NCBI GenBank assembly: GCA_023664305.1
Contig: JAMPFT010000001.1
Span: 270,856 to 334,855, forward strand
Direction of reading: 5' to 3'
Origin: a bacterium
GTDB lineage: Bacteria > Bacillota > Clostridia > Lachnospirales > Lachnospiraceae
DNA length: 64,000 nt
Part shown: piece by piece, positions 28,463-37,857 of the stretch
Position numbering within the stretch: position 1 is the stretch's first letter
Layout of the letters: each line of letters begins with the position of its first letter
Program-made: the position numbers and the translations under genes
Notes under the pieces: model-generated
What the model saw: the letters and a program-made list of their open reading frames with translations, nothing else
Databases searched by the model: none
What the model was told of the DNA's origin: nothing

Positions 28463-29353
28463 TTAAAAAATTATTTTCAATTCTCCCGCCAGAGGGTCAT
28501 AAAAGTACAGATTATCCGATAGAACCTCCTCCGGAGCCACATGACTCCTGTTCACCTCGTAAATCATTCTCCGCAGTTCCCCGACGGATTCTCCCTCGTT
28601 TTTCTCCAAAAGAATTACCTCGTGGATAGAGCTCGGGATCACATAAAAGCCCCTCATTTCTTTTCCGGCAAGCATCTTCAGCATACCCGGATATAATATG
28701 CATGCGGCGCCGTGCGTGCGCCGTTCGTTCGTCAGAACCGCCAGCGGGATCTCACAGTCCGGCTCCAAAACCTCGCGGACGTCCATAATCTCCTGCAGCA
28801 CCTCCCGCATGGGGCTGACCTTTCCGGGAAAAAGCCTCGGCGTATTTTCTTCCGCGCACTTCATCAGCTCCTGCAGGGTTACTCCCCAGAGATCCAGATG
28901 CGAATGATAAATCAGGATGGAACCTTCTCCCAGGACCCTGCCGCTGTAAGCGTAATAAAAGCAGATGGCAAGATCCAGGTACTCCAGATGCGGTATTTCC
29001 TTCAGAAGAGCCTCATTGTCCTGCCTGCGGATCAGGCGGTAGCAGATCCTGTCCCTGACTTTTCGGAAATCTTTAAAGAAATCCATGTCAATCTTTCCCC
29101 TGGGCACCTCGTCCTGATAAATCTCAAAAATTCTGCGCAGGATTTCTCCAAAGGGAACCCCGTCCTCATACGCGGCAAAAAACGTTTCCAGATAGATCGT
29201 TGGCACGACGTTATCCCTGCCACCCAAAATCAGCAGCCCGTGAAGAACCACTCCGTTATTTTTTCGAACCTCTTTCAGTTCAACCTGGTATTTCCCGCCA
29301 AGCTTCTTCTCGACGGCATCCCGTACCTTTTGTGCAAAGCTGTTTATATCCAT
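28463..29353 (-). CDS. DUF5688 family protein
   Basis: 296 residues, soluble. It matches the DUF5688 family common in Lachnospiraceae: an N-terminal VRDAVEKKLGGKYQVEL segment, a central helical part (DKICYRLI-like region, here DRICYRLIRRQ), and the C-terminal FYVIPSSIHEVILL and NLYFYDPLAGELK. No catalytic motif is known. AAGAGGA precedes the ATG. It reads into the tRNA promoter region, and its own terminator is not obvious. Confidence 0.8.
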   Translation of the reverse strand: MDINSFAQKVRDAVEKKLGGKYQVELKEVRKNNGVVLHGLLILGGRDNVVPTIYLETFFAAYEDGVPFGEILRRIFEIYQDEVPRGKIDMDFFKDFRKVRDRICYRLIRRQDNEALLKEIPHLEYLDLAICFYYAYSGRVLGEGSILIYHSHLDLWGVTLQELMKCAEENTPRLFPGKVSPMREVLQEIMDVREVLEPDCEIPLAVLTNERRTHGAACILYPGMLKMLAGKEMRGFYVIPSSIHEVILLEKNEGESVGELRRMIYEVNRSHVAPEEVLSDNLYFYDPLAGELKIIF

Positions 29354-29473
29354 TACTGTCCTCTTTCTGCGCCGCGTCCTGATGTGTTTTCTAAAAGAAG
29401 GAAAGATCCGCGCTTCGAAGGAAGCGTCCGGAAAGACTGCTTCGGCACATGCGGCGCTTTGCGCCGAAGCACA

Positions 29474-29507
29474 GAAAAAGGCAACGACATAAAAATGTCA
29501 TTGCCTT
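29474..29507 (-). terminator. Terminator of efp
   Basis: A 13-bp stem (AAGGCAATGACAT with its partner, one G-T pair) and a TTTTT run on the minus strand, 34 bp after the efp stop. Confidence 0.9.
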
Positions 29508-29541
29508 ACAAGTCTGACTGTCTGAAAATCATGCCACCCGA

Positions 29542-30099
29542 TCAGACGCGGGAAAGATATTCCCCGGTTCTGGTATCGATCTTGATTTTATCGCCCAACT
29601 CGACGAAAAGAGGGACTGCAACCTGCGCGCCGGTTTCCACGGTGGCGGGCTTTGACGCTCCTGTGGCGGTATCTCCCTTGAAGCCGGGCTCGGTATCCGT
29701 GATCTCCAGTTCCACAAAAAGAGGAGGCTCCACAGAAAACACGCTGCCGTTATGGGAACATACCTTACACATTTCGTTCTCTTTTACAAACTTCAGCGCA
29801 TCGCCGATGGTATCGGCGTCCAGCGCAATCTGCTCGTAGGTCTCCGTATCCATAAAATGATACAGATCGCCGTCGCTGTACAGGTACTGCATATCTTTTC
29901 TATCAATACGCGCCTGAGGGCATTTTTCGGTAGGCCGGAAGGTTTTTTCAACCACGCCGCCGTTTTTGATATTCTTCAGCTTCGTTCTGACGAAAGCCGC
30001 GCCCTTTCCAGGCTTAACATGCTGGAATTCAATAATCTGGTACACGCTGTTTTCATACTCGATCGTAATACCATTTCTGAAATCGCCTGCAGAAATCAT
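29542..30099 (-). CDS. efp: Elongation factor P
   Basis: 185 residues, the standard EF-P length. The KOW-like first domain carries the exposed loop KPGKG with Lys32 at its tip, the residue modified in many bacteria. Two OB domains follow (MDTETYEQI and the C-terminal [15 protein letters not shown]). It relieves ribosome stalling at proline runs. The start MISAGDF is preceded by AGGAGG; the upstream frame is non-coding. It lies downstream of the aro genes, but has its own promoter and terminator. Confidence 0.97.
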   Translation of the reverse strand: MISAGDFRNGITIEYENSVYQIIEFQHVKPGKGAAFVRTKLKNIKNGGVVEKTFRPTEKCPQARIDRKDMQYLYSDGDLYHFMDTETYEQIALDADTIGDALKFVKENEMCKVCSHNGSVFSVEPPLFVELEITDTEPGFKGDTATGASKPATVETGAQVAVPLFVELGDKIKIDTRTGEYLSRV

Positions 30100-30142
30100 A
30101 TTATATTCCTCCTGATTTTTCCTCACAAAATAATTCCTTTTA

Positions 30143-30171
30143 AGTTTAATATAAAAGTACGCGAATTTCAA
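30143..30171 (-). promoter_or_regulatory. efp promoter
   Basis: TTGAAA, 17 bp, TAAACT on the minus strand, in the short AT-rich gap after the AroKQ gene. Confidence 0.65.
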
Positions 30172-30190
30172 CTGTTTTTGTAAAAATTAT

Positions 30191-31156
30191 TTATTTTTCG
30201 CTTTTGAGAAATTTTCCCGCCAGAATAAAGTCTACGGCCTGCAGATAACCGTCCAGCCCCTGGCCGTAAATCTGCCTGTCGCAGACGGGAGCCGTCACGG
30301 AAACCTTTCGGAACTCCTCCCGTTTCGTGATGTCGGAAATATGAATCTCAACCTTCGGCACCGTGATACTGGCTAAGGCATCCCGGATCGCATAGCTGTA
30401 ATGCGTGAAAGCCCCGGGATTGATAATAATTCCCTGCGTGCCGTCAAAATACGCCTCCTGAAGACGGTCGATGATGGCTCCCTCGTGATTGCTCTGGAAC
30501 ACCTGAATATCACTGCCGGTCTCTTCCGCCTTTTTCTGCAGAAGGTCCAGCAGATACTGATAATCCTGCGTGCCGTATACGGCTTTCTCCCGGATACCCA
30601 AAAAGTTAAGATTCGGGCCGTTGATCACTAAAAGCTTCATTTTTTCCGTCTCCTCCGCTATCCTTCTGACAATGCTCTCCAAATCCGTTCCGTCCACATC
30701 CAGAATCAGATCCGCACAGCTCTCATAAGCTTCCCTGCGCTCCTCCATCAGCTCCCGGATCCTGCCGAGCGGATCCTCACACTGCAGAAGCGGGCGTTCT
30801 CTGTCGTTCTTCAGTCTCTCATAAACGGTTTCCGGTCTGATCCTGAGATAGATTACCCTGCCCAGCTTTTTTAACAGCTCCCTGTTTTCCGGCCGCACCG
30901 GCGTGCCGCCTCCTACGGAATAAATTCTTCCGTACTCCTTTTCCAGCAGCTCCTCCAAAAGCTTTGTCTCCATCCTTCGAAAGCTTTCCTCGCCCTCCGC
31001 CGCAAATATCTCGCTGATGCTTTTGCCTTCCCTTCGCTCTATCAGCTTGTCCGTGTCCTCCACAGGCATCCGCAGCCTGTAAGAAAGCTTCAGCCCCACG
31101 GAGGTCTTTCCGCTCCCCATAAATCCCGTCAAAATCAAATTCTGTCTCTGTTTCAT
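30191..31156 (-). CDS. aroKQ: Shikimate kinase / type II 3-dehydroquinase fusion (AroK-AroQ)
   Basis: A 321-residue two-domain protein. Residues 1-172 are shikimate kinase with P-loop GFMGSGKT at 11-18, DTD near 34-36 and VGGGTP near 81-86. Residues 173-321 are a complete type II dehydroquinase: NGPNLNFLG, lid Arg189, catalytic Tyr194 (AVYG) and His252 (NPGAFTHYSYA). The frame is continuous, with no stop between domains. Met173 has GGAGGAG about 9 nt upstream, so free AroQ might also be made by internal initiation. The domains catalyse steps five and three of the shikimate pathway. The start has GGGAG 5 nt upstream and follows aroE by 80 bp. Confidence 0.93.
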   Translation of the reverse strand: MKQRQNLILTGFMGSGKTSVGLKLSYRLRMPVEDTDKLIERREGKSISEIFAAEGEESFRRMETKLLEELLEKEYGRIYSVGGGTPVRPENRELLKKLGRVIYLRIRPETVYERLKNDRERPLLQCEDPLGRIRELMEERREAYESCADLILDVDGTDLESIVRRIAEETEKMKLLVINGPNLNFLGIREKAVYGTQDYQYLLDLLQKKAEETGSDIQVFQSNHEGAIIDRLQEAYFDGTQGIIINPGAFTHYSYAIRDALASITVPKVEIHISDITKREEFRKVSVTAPVCDRQIYGQGLDGYLQAVDFILAGKFLKSEK

Positions 31157-31236
31157 CTTATCTCCCGGTCCTTCCGCCGATTCGGCCGCATAGACGGCTG
31201 CCGCAATTCCGTAAAACGCCGCTTTCTCTTGCGCAT

Positions 31237-32112
31237 TTATTCCGAAAGCCCCATGGCCTCCTTCATGGCGGCATAGGCTTCTTTGGCAAGCACGGCCCCC
31301 ACCTCTTTTCCAGTCCACAGCTCATACGCGATGATTCCCTGCCAGAGCAGCATTTTCAGACCGTTGAAGGCCCTTCCCCCGGCGACCTCCGTCAGCTCCA
31401 TAAAGCGGGTCCTTGCAGGATTAAAAACAAGGTCATACCCCGTGTGTACCCGGCGGTAAAAGGCAGGATCCTCTATCACCGCCTCCTCCGTTTTCGGAAA
31501 CATCCCCACGTTGGTGGCCTGGATGCAAAGGAACCGCTCCCCCTCCGGCAGCAGCGCATAATCCTCCAGCGCCAGAGCGTGCGCAAAATCTTTTCCCGCA
31601 ATCCCGTTTATCTCCGCCGCAATGCGCTCCCCCTTCTCCGCCGTGCGGTTTAAAATTGTCACGCTCTCCGCTCCCTTTTGCGCAAGAAGCACGGCCACCG
31701 CCCTGGCCACTCCTCCGGCTCCCAGGATCAGCACTTTCTCCCCTTCCGGCCTCACGCCGTCCTCGCACATGGCGCGGTACAGCCCCGGCATATCCGTATT
31801 GTACCCCAGAAATCCGCCCTCCGTCCGCACCAGAGTGTTGACGGCTCCAATCTTCTCCGCCAGCGGATCGATCCCCTTTAACCAGGGAATCACGTCGCTT
31901 TTATAGGGGACCGTCACATTGCACCCTAAAAGATTCAGCGCCCAGGCTCCTTCTACCGCTTCCCTGATCTTTCCCGCCGGCACATGAAAGGGCACATAGA
32001 CCAGATTTTCCCCCATGGCGCTTGCCAGTGTATTATGTATGGCCGGCGACATGGTATGCTCCACCGGATTACCGAACAGACCGCAGGTGCGGGTATATCC
32101 GTCTATCTTCAT
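31237..32112 (-). CDS. aroE: Shikimate dehydrogenase
   Basis: 291 residues. The substrate domain shows GLFGNPVEHTMSPAIHN and VTVPYKSDVIPW (catalytic Lys). The NADP-binding Rossmann domain shows GAGGVARAVAVLLAQKG and an NRT motif suited to NADP. It reduces 3-dehydroshikimate to shikimate, between the two steps of the AroKQ fusion encoded next. The start MKIDGYT has AAAGGAG upstream; the upstream extension is rejected. Confidence 0.95.
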   Translation of the reverse strand: MKIDGYTRTCGLFGNPVEHTMSPAIHNTLASAMGENLVYVPFHVPAGKIREAVEGAWALNLLGCNVTVPYKSDVIPWLKGIDPLAEKIGAVNTLVRTEGGFLGYNTDMPGLYRAMCEDGVRPEGEKVLILGAGGVARAVAVLLAQKGAESVTILNRTAEKGERIAAEINGIAGKDFAHALALEDYALLPEGERFLCIQATNVGMFPKTEEAVIEDPAFYRRVHTGYDLVFNPARTRFMELTEVAGGRAFNGLKMLLWQGIIAYELWTGKEVGAVLAKEAYAAMKEAMGLSE

Positions 32113-32212
32113 TCCGACTCCTTTCAGACGCGCCGTCTTTGGCGGCACAGACATCATATTTATGGCGCGTCGCCGCTCATGACGCAGGTCATCCGGCCTC
32201 TGCCGTTACGCT

Positions 32213-32725
32213 TCAGTTCTTTTCCCGGTTCCGTTCTTCTCTGTGATAAAAAAACAACACAATGCGCTCCAGCTTCCGCTTCAGCACAATCTGAATTTCT
32301 TCCTTCGGATGGATGGGACGGACAAGATAAGTCTCGATTCCCGCCTTTTTTGCCCCCCACACGTCCGTAAACAGCTGATCTCCTACGAATAAAGTGCTCT
32401 CCGGCGCCGTACCCATGCGCTCCATCGCCTGCACATAACCGGCTCTCCCCGGTTTCCCCGCCCGGAAAATATAAGCCGCGCCCACCTTCTCCGCAAAGCT
32501 TTTTACCCTGGGCTCCTTATTGTTCGACAACAGCAGCGCCCTGTATCCCACGCCGCGCAGCCGCTCAAAGAAAGCCACTGCCCTCCCATCCGCAGGCGCG
32601 CCGTGCGGCACAAGGGTATTGTCAATGTCAAAAATGACGCCCCGATACCCTTTTCGGTATAATTCCTCATAATCTATATCGTATGCATTATCCGCCTCAT
32701 GATCCGGATAAAAGCGCTGCAGCAT
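32213..32725 (-). CDS. yqeG: YqeG-type HAD-IIIA phosphatase
   Basis: 170 residues. HAD motif I is FDIDNTL with Asp33 and Asp35, motif II is LLLSNN, the Lys of motif III is in RAGKPG, and motif IV is FVGDQLFTD. Family members are small hydrolases acting on phosphorylated substrates; the true substrate is not settled. First gene of a yqeG-aroE-aroKQ run, an order also seen in other Firmicutes where yqeG neighbours aroE. Confidence 0.9.
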   Translation of the reverse strand: MLQRFYPDHEADNAYDIDYEELYRKGYRGVIFDIDNTLVPHGAPADGRAVAFFERLRGVGYRALLLSNNKEPRVKSFAEKVGAAYIFRAGKPGRAGYVQAMERMGTAPESTLFVGDQLFTDVWGAKKAGIETYLVRPIHPKEEIQIVLKRKLERIVLFFYHREERNREKN

Positions 32726-32754
32726 AGTTTTCCGCCTTTCCGACTTCTCTTAAC

Positions 32755-32783
32755 AAGGGTGGTTCGCGAAGCGCCCTTCCCGA
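32755..32783. repeat. REP-like palindrome, copy B
   Basis: AAGGGTGGTTCGCGAAGCGCCCTT has arms AAGGG/CCCTT and a central TTCGCGAA dyad. It shares the core AAGGGyrGTTCGC with the copies at 11084 and 55316. Confidence 0.5.
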
Positions 32784-32890
32784 TGTTCTTTTCGTTTCCC
32801 TCAAATCATTCCTTATTTTCCGATCCGTCAAAGCAACCCTATGCTTCCATTATATACGCAGGCGCGGACACCGTCAACAAAACGGTTATT

Positions 32891-34534
32891 TTACCCCTTT
32901 TTATCCCCGATAATCTCATCGTAGAGCTCCAGCCCGAAACTGGTCAGCTGCGGTTCCTGCTCCACCATCTTATAGGTGCGCTTCCCGCTTTCCGTGCGCT
33001 GCGCGCTTAAAAAGGCCGTCTGCCGGGCCCAGTCCTCCCTCTCCTCATAGACCCTCGTCGCAAAAGAGAGCAGATGGGTCACCATCAATACCTTCACTCC
33101 CGATTCCGTCAACGCCCTGACAATATCATAGGCAATGACGGATCCTTCCTTCTCCGTGGTCGTGGCAAAAGACTCGTTCAAGAGCACCAGCGAAACGTCC
33201 TCCAGCCGGTTTACGATCTGCTCCATACGCCCCAGCTCCTCATCCAGCCGCCCGCTGTTCATGGCGCTGTCCTCCCGCCGGGTAAAATGCGTAAAAAAGG
33301 ACGGGAAAATACCGCTTTCATAGCTTTGGGCGGCAACGGGCAGGCCGCACTGCAGCATAATCTGCGCGATTCCGATACTCCTTAAGAAAGTAGATTTGCC
33401 GCCCTGATTCGCGCCGGTCACAAGCATAAGTCTCTTGCCGTCGATCTCACAGGTGTTCCCCACCGGATCCATGTGCTGCACAAGTCCCATGACTACCTCC
33501 TTCAGCTCCCGAAAGCGCAGGGTGTCATTCGTTCCTACCGTCGGAAAACAGCTGCAGATTCCAAACCGTTCCATAAAATGCCTTAAATTGACGGCTCCCC
33601 GATAAAAGGCCGTCTGAAAGCGCAATCGGTCAAAAAATGTGCCGAAAGCGTCCTGGAACGGTTCACAGCACAGGACGATATGGCGTACCACCTCAAATTC
33701 CAGCTGTCCCGTCTGTTCCAGCAGGGCCAGATCCGTCCGGACGGAAAGGGCGGTTTTTGTGCGCTGATTCATATAATCCTGCACCCGCACAATGGCGCTG
33801 CCCGGCTTGCGGTAACGTCTGACCTCGGTGGAGACCTCGCCCAGCTTAAAATCCTCCAGCTTCAGTCCGTCGCCGACCCCGCATCCGATGACCATTCTCG
33901 GCTTATCCACGAACCGGCCGTTCGAATTGTCCCTGCTTTTCTGCGCTTCCTCGTCATTGAGATTGGCGTAAAACAGAATATCCTGCAGAATCCGTTCCAG
34001 ATTTGCCTCTGTCTCGTCGGAAAATTCGGCGCACAGCCTTTCGTAAAACAACCGCCACCCGTCGGCGTGCAGCTTCCCCTGATACTCTGCAAACAGCGCT
34101 TTCAGACGTTTCAGACTCCTGACAAACAGCTCCAGCACATGAATTTCACCCACCAGGGCTCTCGGCGAATTGCGGGTTCCATTTTTCGCCGCCGTCCGCC
34201 GTCCGATCCTGTCCCATTCCTTCAGGATTTCCGTGGCAAGACCGTACAGTTCACGGATAAAGTCCTCCTGTGCAAAGCAGTCCTCCAGAAGCTTCTGCCG
34301 ATACCGGATCTCCTCCCCCAGGGTCAGCGGAACCAGCATCACCTTCTTCATGACATCCTCCAGGAAAGGATCCCCCTCTCCCACTGCCTTCACCTTGCCT
34401 TCTTCCTTCTCCAGCTCCCTCGCCGCAGCGTGAAACAGCGCCTTCAGGCCAAGATCCTGCATGATGGCGCGCTCGTCCGTGTAACGCCCGACATTTTCCC
34501 ATTCCCTTTTAGGATAGAGCAGATATGCATTCAT
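32891..34534 (-). CDS. MutS-like ATPase, second of a pair
   Basis: About 547 residues. Only the later part of MutS is present: a helical lever/clamp-like region followed by the ABC-type ATPase with Walker A GANQGGKST, the segment RREDSAMNSGRLDEELGRM, Walker B-like VSLVLLNESFATTTEKEG and VLMVTHLLSFA. No N-terminal mismatch-recognition domain (no FxE motif) is visible. The start MNAYLLY lies 4 bp after the stop of the upstream partner. Function unknown; it probably acts as a heterodimer with that partner on some DNA structure. Confidence 0.85.
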   Translation of the reverse strand: MNAYLLYPKREWENVGRYTDERAIMQDLGLKALFHAAARELEKEEGKVKAVGEGDPFLEDVMKKVMLVPLTLGEEIRYRQKLLEDCFAQEDFIRELYGLATEILKEWDRIGRRTAAKNGTRNSPRALVGEIHVLELFVRSLKRLKALFAEYQGKLHADGWRLFYERLCAEFSDETEANLERILQDILFYANLNDEEAQKSRDNSNGRFVDKPRMVIGCGVGDGLKLEDFKLGEVSTEVRRYRKPGSAIVRVQDYMNQRTKTALSVRTDLALLEQTGQLEFEVVRHIVLCCEPFQDAFGTFFDRLRFQTAFYRGAVNLRHFMERFGICSCFPTVGTNDTLRFRELKEVVMGLVQHMDPVGNTCEIDGKRLMLVTGANQGGKSTFLRSIGIAQIMLQCGLPVAAQSYESGIFPSFFTHFTRREDSAMNSGRLDEELGRMEQIVNRLEDVSLVLLNESFATTTEKEGSVIAYDIVRALTESGVKVLMVTHLLSFATRVYEEREDWARQTAFLSAQRTESGKRTYKMVEQEPQLTSFGLELYDEIIGDKKG

Positions 34535-34538
34535 CCCG

Positions 34539-36068
34539 TTACCCGTTCCTTTCCCGCATTCTGTCCCGGCATCTTTCCCGCAGGCGTTCATAAGTCAGCC
34601 CGTGCCTCTCCGCCAAAGCAACCGCACCGGCGCTCTCCCCGGCCCTGCTGCGGGCAATCCGGAAGGTCTGCCGCCCCTGTTCATCCAGCATCGCCCGCAG
34701 GCTTACCACACGGGGATGCGCGTCGGCCAGCTCCCGCAGATGCGTGACATAAATTCCTCTGCAGCCCAGGCCGATAAAATGCTCCAGCACCCGCTTCCCC
34801 ATCAGGCAGGCGTCATAATTTGCCGCGGTGGTAAACAACTCGTTGAGTATCACAAAAGCTCCTGTCTGCGCGCCGTGAGCCGTATCCATCATCGGCGCCA
34901 GACGCGACAGCTCATCCTTCAGCCTGCCCCGCCCCGTTTCCACGCTCTCCTCCACGGAGAAATGAGTCATCAGATCCGAAAACCGCTGTACCCTGGCCGA
35001 TACGGCTGGGACATCCAGTCCCATTTTGGTAAAATAAATCAACTGCCCAAGACTTCTGGCAAAGGTGGTCTTTCCCCCCTGGTTAGGGCCTGTCAGGACA
35101 AAAAAACTTTCCCCCGGCCGATACTCCAGACCGTTGCTCACGATGTCCTCCCGCCGCACGCCTTCCGCACACGCCAACGCCAGATCGTACAGCCCCGCCG
35201 CCTCCGTCTTTTCTTCGCACAGAACCGGCGCTGCAAATTCATACCCCTTCTCCTTCATCTTCTGCTCAAAGCAGTAAAAAGAAAGATAATATCCGATTTC
35301 CGACGTAAAACGGATCAGCACCTCCGGCGCGTATTCCCGATACCTTTCGTAAAAATCCTCCACCCGTTCAAAAAACTCCGGATTCCTTTTCCGGAGAGAT
35401 TTCAGCAGTTCCCGCTCCAGCTCCGTCAGCTCCCTCGACGAGGCAAAGGGACTCTTCATCCGCCTGTCCTGCCCCGGAAAGCATGCCCTCAGAAAATCGT
35501 CGTACCCGCTCTCCGCCTTGTTCTCCGTTACGACAAGCCTGTCGTTTTCATAAACGATCGTCAGCTGAAAAGACCCCAGTTCCTCTAAAATCCCGGCAGC
35601 CTCCTTCCGCATCCGGCCAAATTCTTCCCCTTCCGTATATTCCCGCAGGCAGTCCCGGAACGCCCGCATCCCTTCCGAGGTAAGCGGCAGTCCTTTTAGC
35701 GCCCGGTTGAGCTCCCAAAACGCGCGGCAGTAACCGTCTGCCTCCCGCACATGCCATATCCCTTTCTGAAGCTTTTCCGATATCTTCTCCTTCTCCACAA
35801 AGGCCTCGCGCCTCTCCTGCATTTTTTCCCGAAAAGCGCAAAGCGTCTCATAAAGACCGTTCCTCCCGACATCGGCAAAAACCTCCCTGCGGTAGTCCTC
35901 CCCTGCGGCGTCGGCGGGCAGACAGCCGTACATGGACGATACGTTTTCACCCCAGTACAGATTGATCCTCTCAATGATCCGGTAAAGATTCAGATCCGTC
36001 AAAAAAGCCGGGCTTAACTCTTCCTTCCGGGGATTTTCCTCCCTGTCCAAAATGCTCTCAAATTTCAT
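34539..36068 (-). CDS. MutS-like ATPase, first of a pair
   Basis: About 509 residues. The long helical N-terminal half has no mismatch-recognition motif. The ATPase half has Walker A GPNQGGKTT, FSVEESVETGRGRLKDEL as signature region, and GAFVILNELFTTAANYD followed by GIYVTHLRELA. Like its neighbour it is a shortened MutS relative. Both keep the Walker A GxNQGGKS/T form but differ widely elsewhere, as in MutS-homologue heterodimers. The start MKFESIL has AAGGAGG at 5-6 nt. No mutL lies nearby. Confidence 0.85.
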   Translation of the reverse strand: MKFESILDREENPRKEELSPAFLTDLNLYRIIERINLYWGENVSSMYGCLPADAAGEDYRREVFADVGRNGLYETLCAFREKMQERREAFVEKEKISEKLQKGIWHVREADGYCRAFWELNRALKGLPLTSEGMRAFRDCLREYTEGEEFGRMRKEAAGILEELGSFQLTIVYENDRLVVTENKAESGYDDFLRACFPGQDRRMKSPFASSRELTELERELLKSLRKRNPEFFERVEDFYERYREYAPEVLIRFTSEIGYYLSFYCFEQKMKEKGYEFAAPVLCEEKTEAAGLYDLALACAEGVRREDIVSNGLEYRPGESFFVLTGPNQGGKTTFARSLGQLIYFTKMGLDVPAVSARVQRFSDLMTHFSVEESVETGRGRLKDELSRLAPMMDTAHGAQTGAFVILNELFTTAANYDACLMGKRVLEHFIGLGCRGIYVTHLRELADAHPRVVSLRAMLDEQGRQTFRIARSRAGESAGAVALAERHGLTYERLRERCRDRMRERNG

Positions 36069-36194
36069 TCTGTCCTCCTTTGCCGTCTGCCGCGGCATAC
36101 GTTCGGCATCTGTCTCTCCGTACTTATTTTTCGTGTCTGCTTCTCATACTTATTTCCCACACCTGTTTCCTGCGCTTATTCTGTCTCCTGCTTA

Positions 36195-36223
36195 TTTACA
36201 AATTGTACATCATAAAGTATACT
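36195..36223 (+). promoter_or_regulatory. Promoter of the GH43 gene
   Basis: TTTACA, 17 bp, TATACT, about 35 bp before the ATG. Confidence 0.7.
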
Positions 36224-36257
36224 TTAAGCAATCCAAAAACAAGGAGGCCGCCTTTTT

Positions 36258-37589
36258 ATGAAATTTACCTATCCGCCGGAGCCGCCCCGTCCCGCTCCGA
36301 AGCCAAAACGCCCGTTACCCGGCCGAAAACCCGCTTCCATGCCGGCTCACAGTCTCTGGATGATTCATGACCCGGCAATCTACCGCGATCCGGTAAGCGG
36401 CGACTATTTTTTATACTGCACCAACGCCCGTATTCTCCGCTCTCAGGATCTGATCACCTGGGAGTCTCTGGGAAAAGCAGTCGAAGAACCTCCCGCCGAG
36501 GCGCAGAAATGGACTGCCAGCAAAGCGATCTGGGCTCCGGACATTGTAAAGACAGGCGGCGAATACCGCCTGTACTGCTCCAATTCCTCCTTCGGCGTCA
36601 GACAGTCCTGCATTTTTCTCGCCGTGTCGGATCGGGCGACAGGGCCGTTCCTTCCCAGAGGCATCGTACTGCGCACCTCCGAACGGTTAAACGTCAACGC
36701 CATCGACGCCAATATCGCGGAGGACGTCCGCACCGGCAGACAGTATATGGCCTACGGCTCCTTCTGGGGCGGCTGCCATCTCATCGAACTGGATCGGGAA
36801 ACCGGACTGGCAAAAAACGGGCCGGATGAGCTGGGACTCTGCATTGCCCGCCGCCCCGAATGGGCGGACACAGCCATCGAAGGCCCTTATATCATTTACC
36901 ATCCGGACACCGATTATTATTACCTGTTTGTTTCTTACGCTTCCCTGAAAAGCGATTATAACATCCGGGTAGGAAGAAGCCGGAAGATCACCGGCCCCTA
37001 TCTGGATCACAACGGCAGGGATCTGCGGGATTTGTCGGACGACGACGCTTCCCTGGGATATATGATTGCCTGCGGATATAAATTTGACGATGACCCGGTG
37101 GGTTATATGGGACCCGGACACAATTCCGTCCTCCGGGACGCCGACGGGGAATGGTATCTGGTCTCCCACATCCGCCCCCACAATTTCCGGGAAGCCGAGC
37201 CTTCGGCCCTTCAGATACGCAAAATGCTTTGGAGCGACGACGGATGGCCGTTAGTCTCTCCGGAGCCCTACGCCGGGGAAAAACCGCAGCAGGTAACCTG
37301 GCAGCTTCTCGTCGGCAGCTACGAGCGGATTAAGCTGACTCCCACGGTTCCCCAGGGCATGCTGACCTCTGTTAAAATGACCTTAAATCCGAACGGAACC
37401 GGACTCCTTGCAGACTCTGTCCGGATTATCTGGGAAATGACAGACGAGTATTCCCTTCAGATCAGATACGCCAATACCACGGAGAAATTCCGGATTCTGG
37501 CGGCATGGGATCACGAGGCATGGCGGCCTACGCTGGTATTAACCGGATATGACCAAAAACATATCTGTATTTGGGGGAAAAAATTTTAG
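36258..37589 (+). CDS. Glycoside hydrolase family 43 (arabinanase-like), cytosolic
   Basis: 443 residues. The five-bladed propeller catalytic triad is visible: Asp38 (IHDPAIYRD), Asp150 (NAIDANI) and Glu208 (AIEGPYI), with GPGHNSVL supplying the conserved His. The shape matches arabinan endo-1,5-alpha-arabinosidases or related arabinofuranosidases. There is no signal peptide; the Pro/Lys-rich N-terminus is not hydrophobic, so it likely works on imported oligosaccharides. A C-terminal beta domain (about 350-443) is present. It stands alone, without transporter or regulator genes. AAGGAGG lies 10 nt upstream. Confidence 0.9.
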   Translation: MKFTYPPEPPRPAPKPKRPLPGRKPASMPAHSLWMIHDPAIYRDPVSGDYFLYCTNARILRSQDLITWESLGKAVEEPPAEAQKWTASKAIWAPDIVKTGGEYRLYCSNSSFGVRQSCIFLAVSDRATGPFLPRGIVLRTSERLNVNAIDANIAEDVRTGRQYMAYGSFWGGCHLIELDRETGLAKNGPDELGLCIARRPEWADTAIEGPYIIYHPDTDYYYLFVSYASLKSDYNIRVGRSRKITGPYLDHNGRDLRDLSDDDASLGYMIACGYKFDDDPVGYMGPGHNSVLRDADGEWYLVSHIRPHNFREAEPSALQIRKMLWSDDGWPLVSPEPYAGEKPQQVTWQLLVGSYERIKLTPTVPQGMLTSVKMTLNPNGTGLLADSVRIIWEMTDEYSLQIRYANTTEKFRILAAWDHEAWRPTLVLTGYDQKHICIWGKKF

Positions 37590-37599
37590 GCGGGATTTT

Positions 37600-37800
37600 C
37601 TACACCGCCCTTACATTGACCGCCTGCGGCCCCTTTTCGCTTTCCTCGATCTCAAAGGTAACAATCTGCCCCGCCTCCAACGCCCCGGAAGCCATGACGA
37701 TGCCGGAGCGTTGGACGAACAAATCTCTGCCGCTCTCTTCGTCTGCAATAAATCCGAACCCTTTTGTAGCGTTGAACCAGTTTACTGCGCCTTTCCTCAT
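37600..37800 (-). CDS. Cold-shock domain protein with unusual RNP2
   Basis: 66 residues, a single OB-fold cold-shock domain. RNP1 is intact (KGFGFI), but RNP2 reads DLFVQRS instead of the usual VFVHxS, so the conserved His is Gln and the next aromatic is Arg. The start also has VNWFN in place of VKWFN. These proteins bind single-stranded RNA and DNA; the changes may alter binding. It converges on the GH43 gene with only 10 bp between the stops. Confidence 0.92.
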   Translation of the reverse strand: MRKGAVNWFNATKGFGFIADEESGRDLFVQRSGIVMASGALEAGQIVTFEIEESEKGPQAVNVRAV

Positions 37801-37857
37801 TTTTTGCTTCCTTTCCTTTTCTGCCGGAATTGCCTTTTGACAAGGGACATTTCTGCA

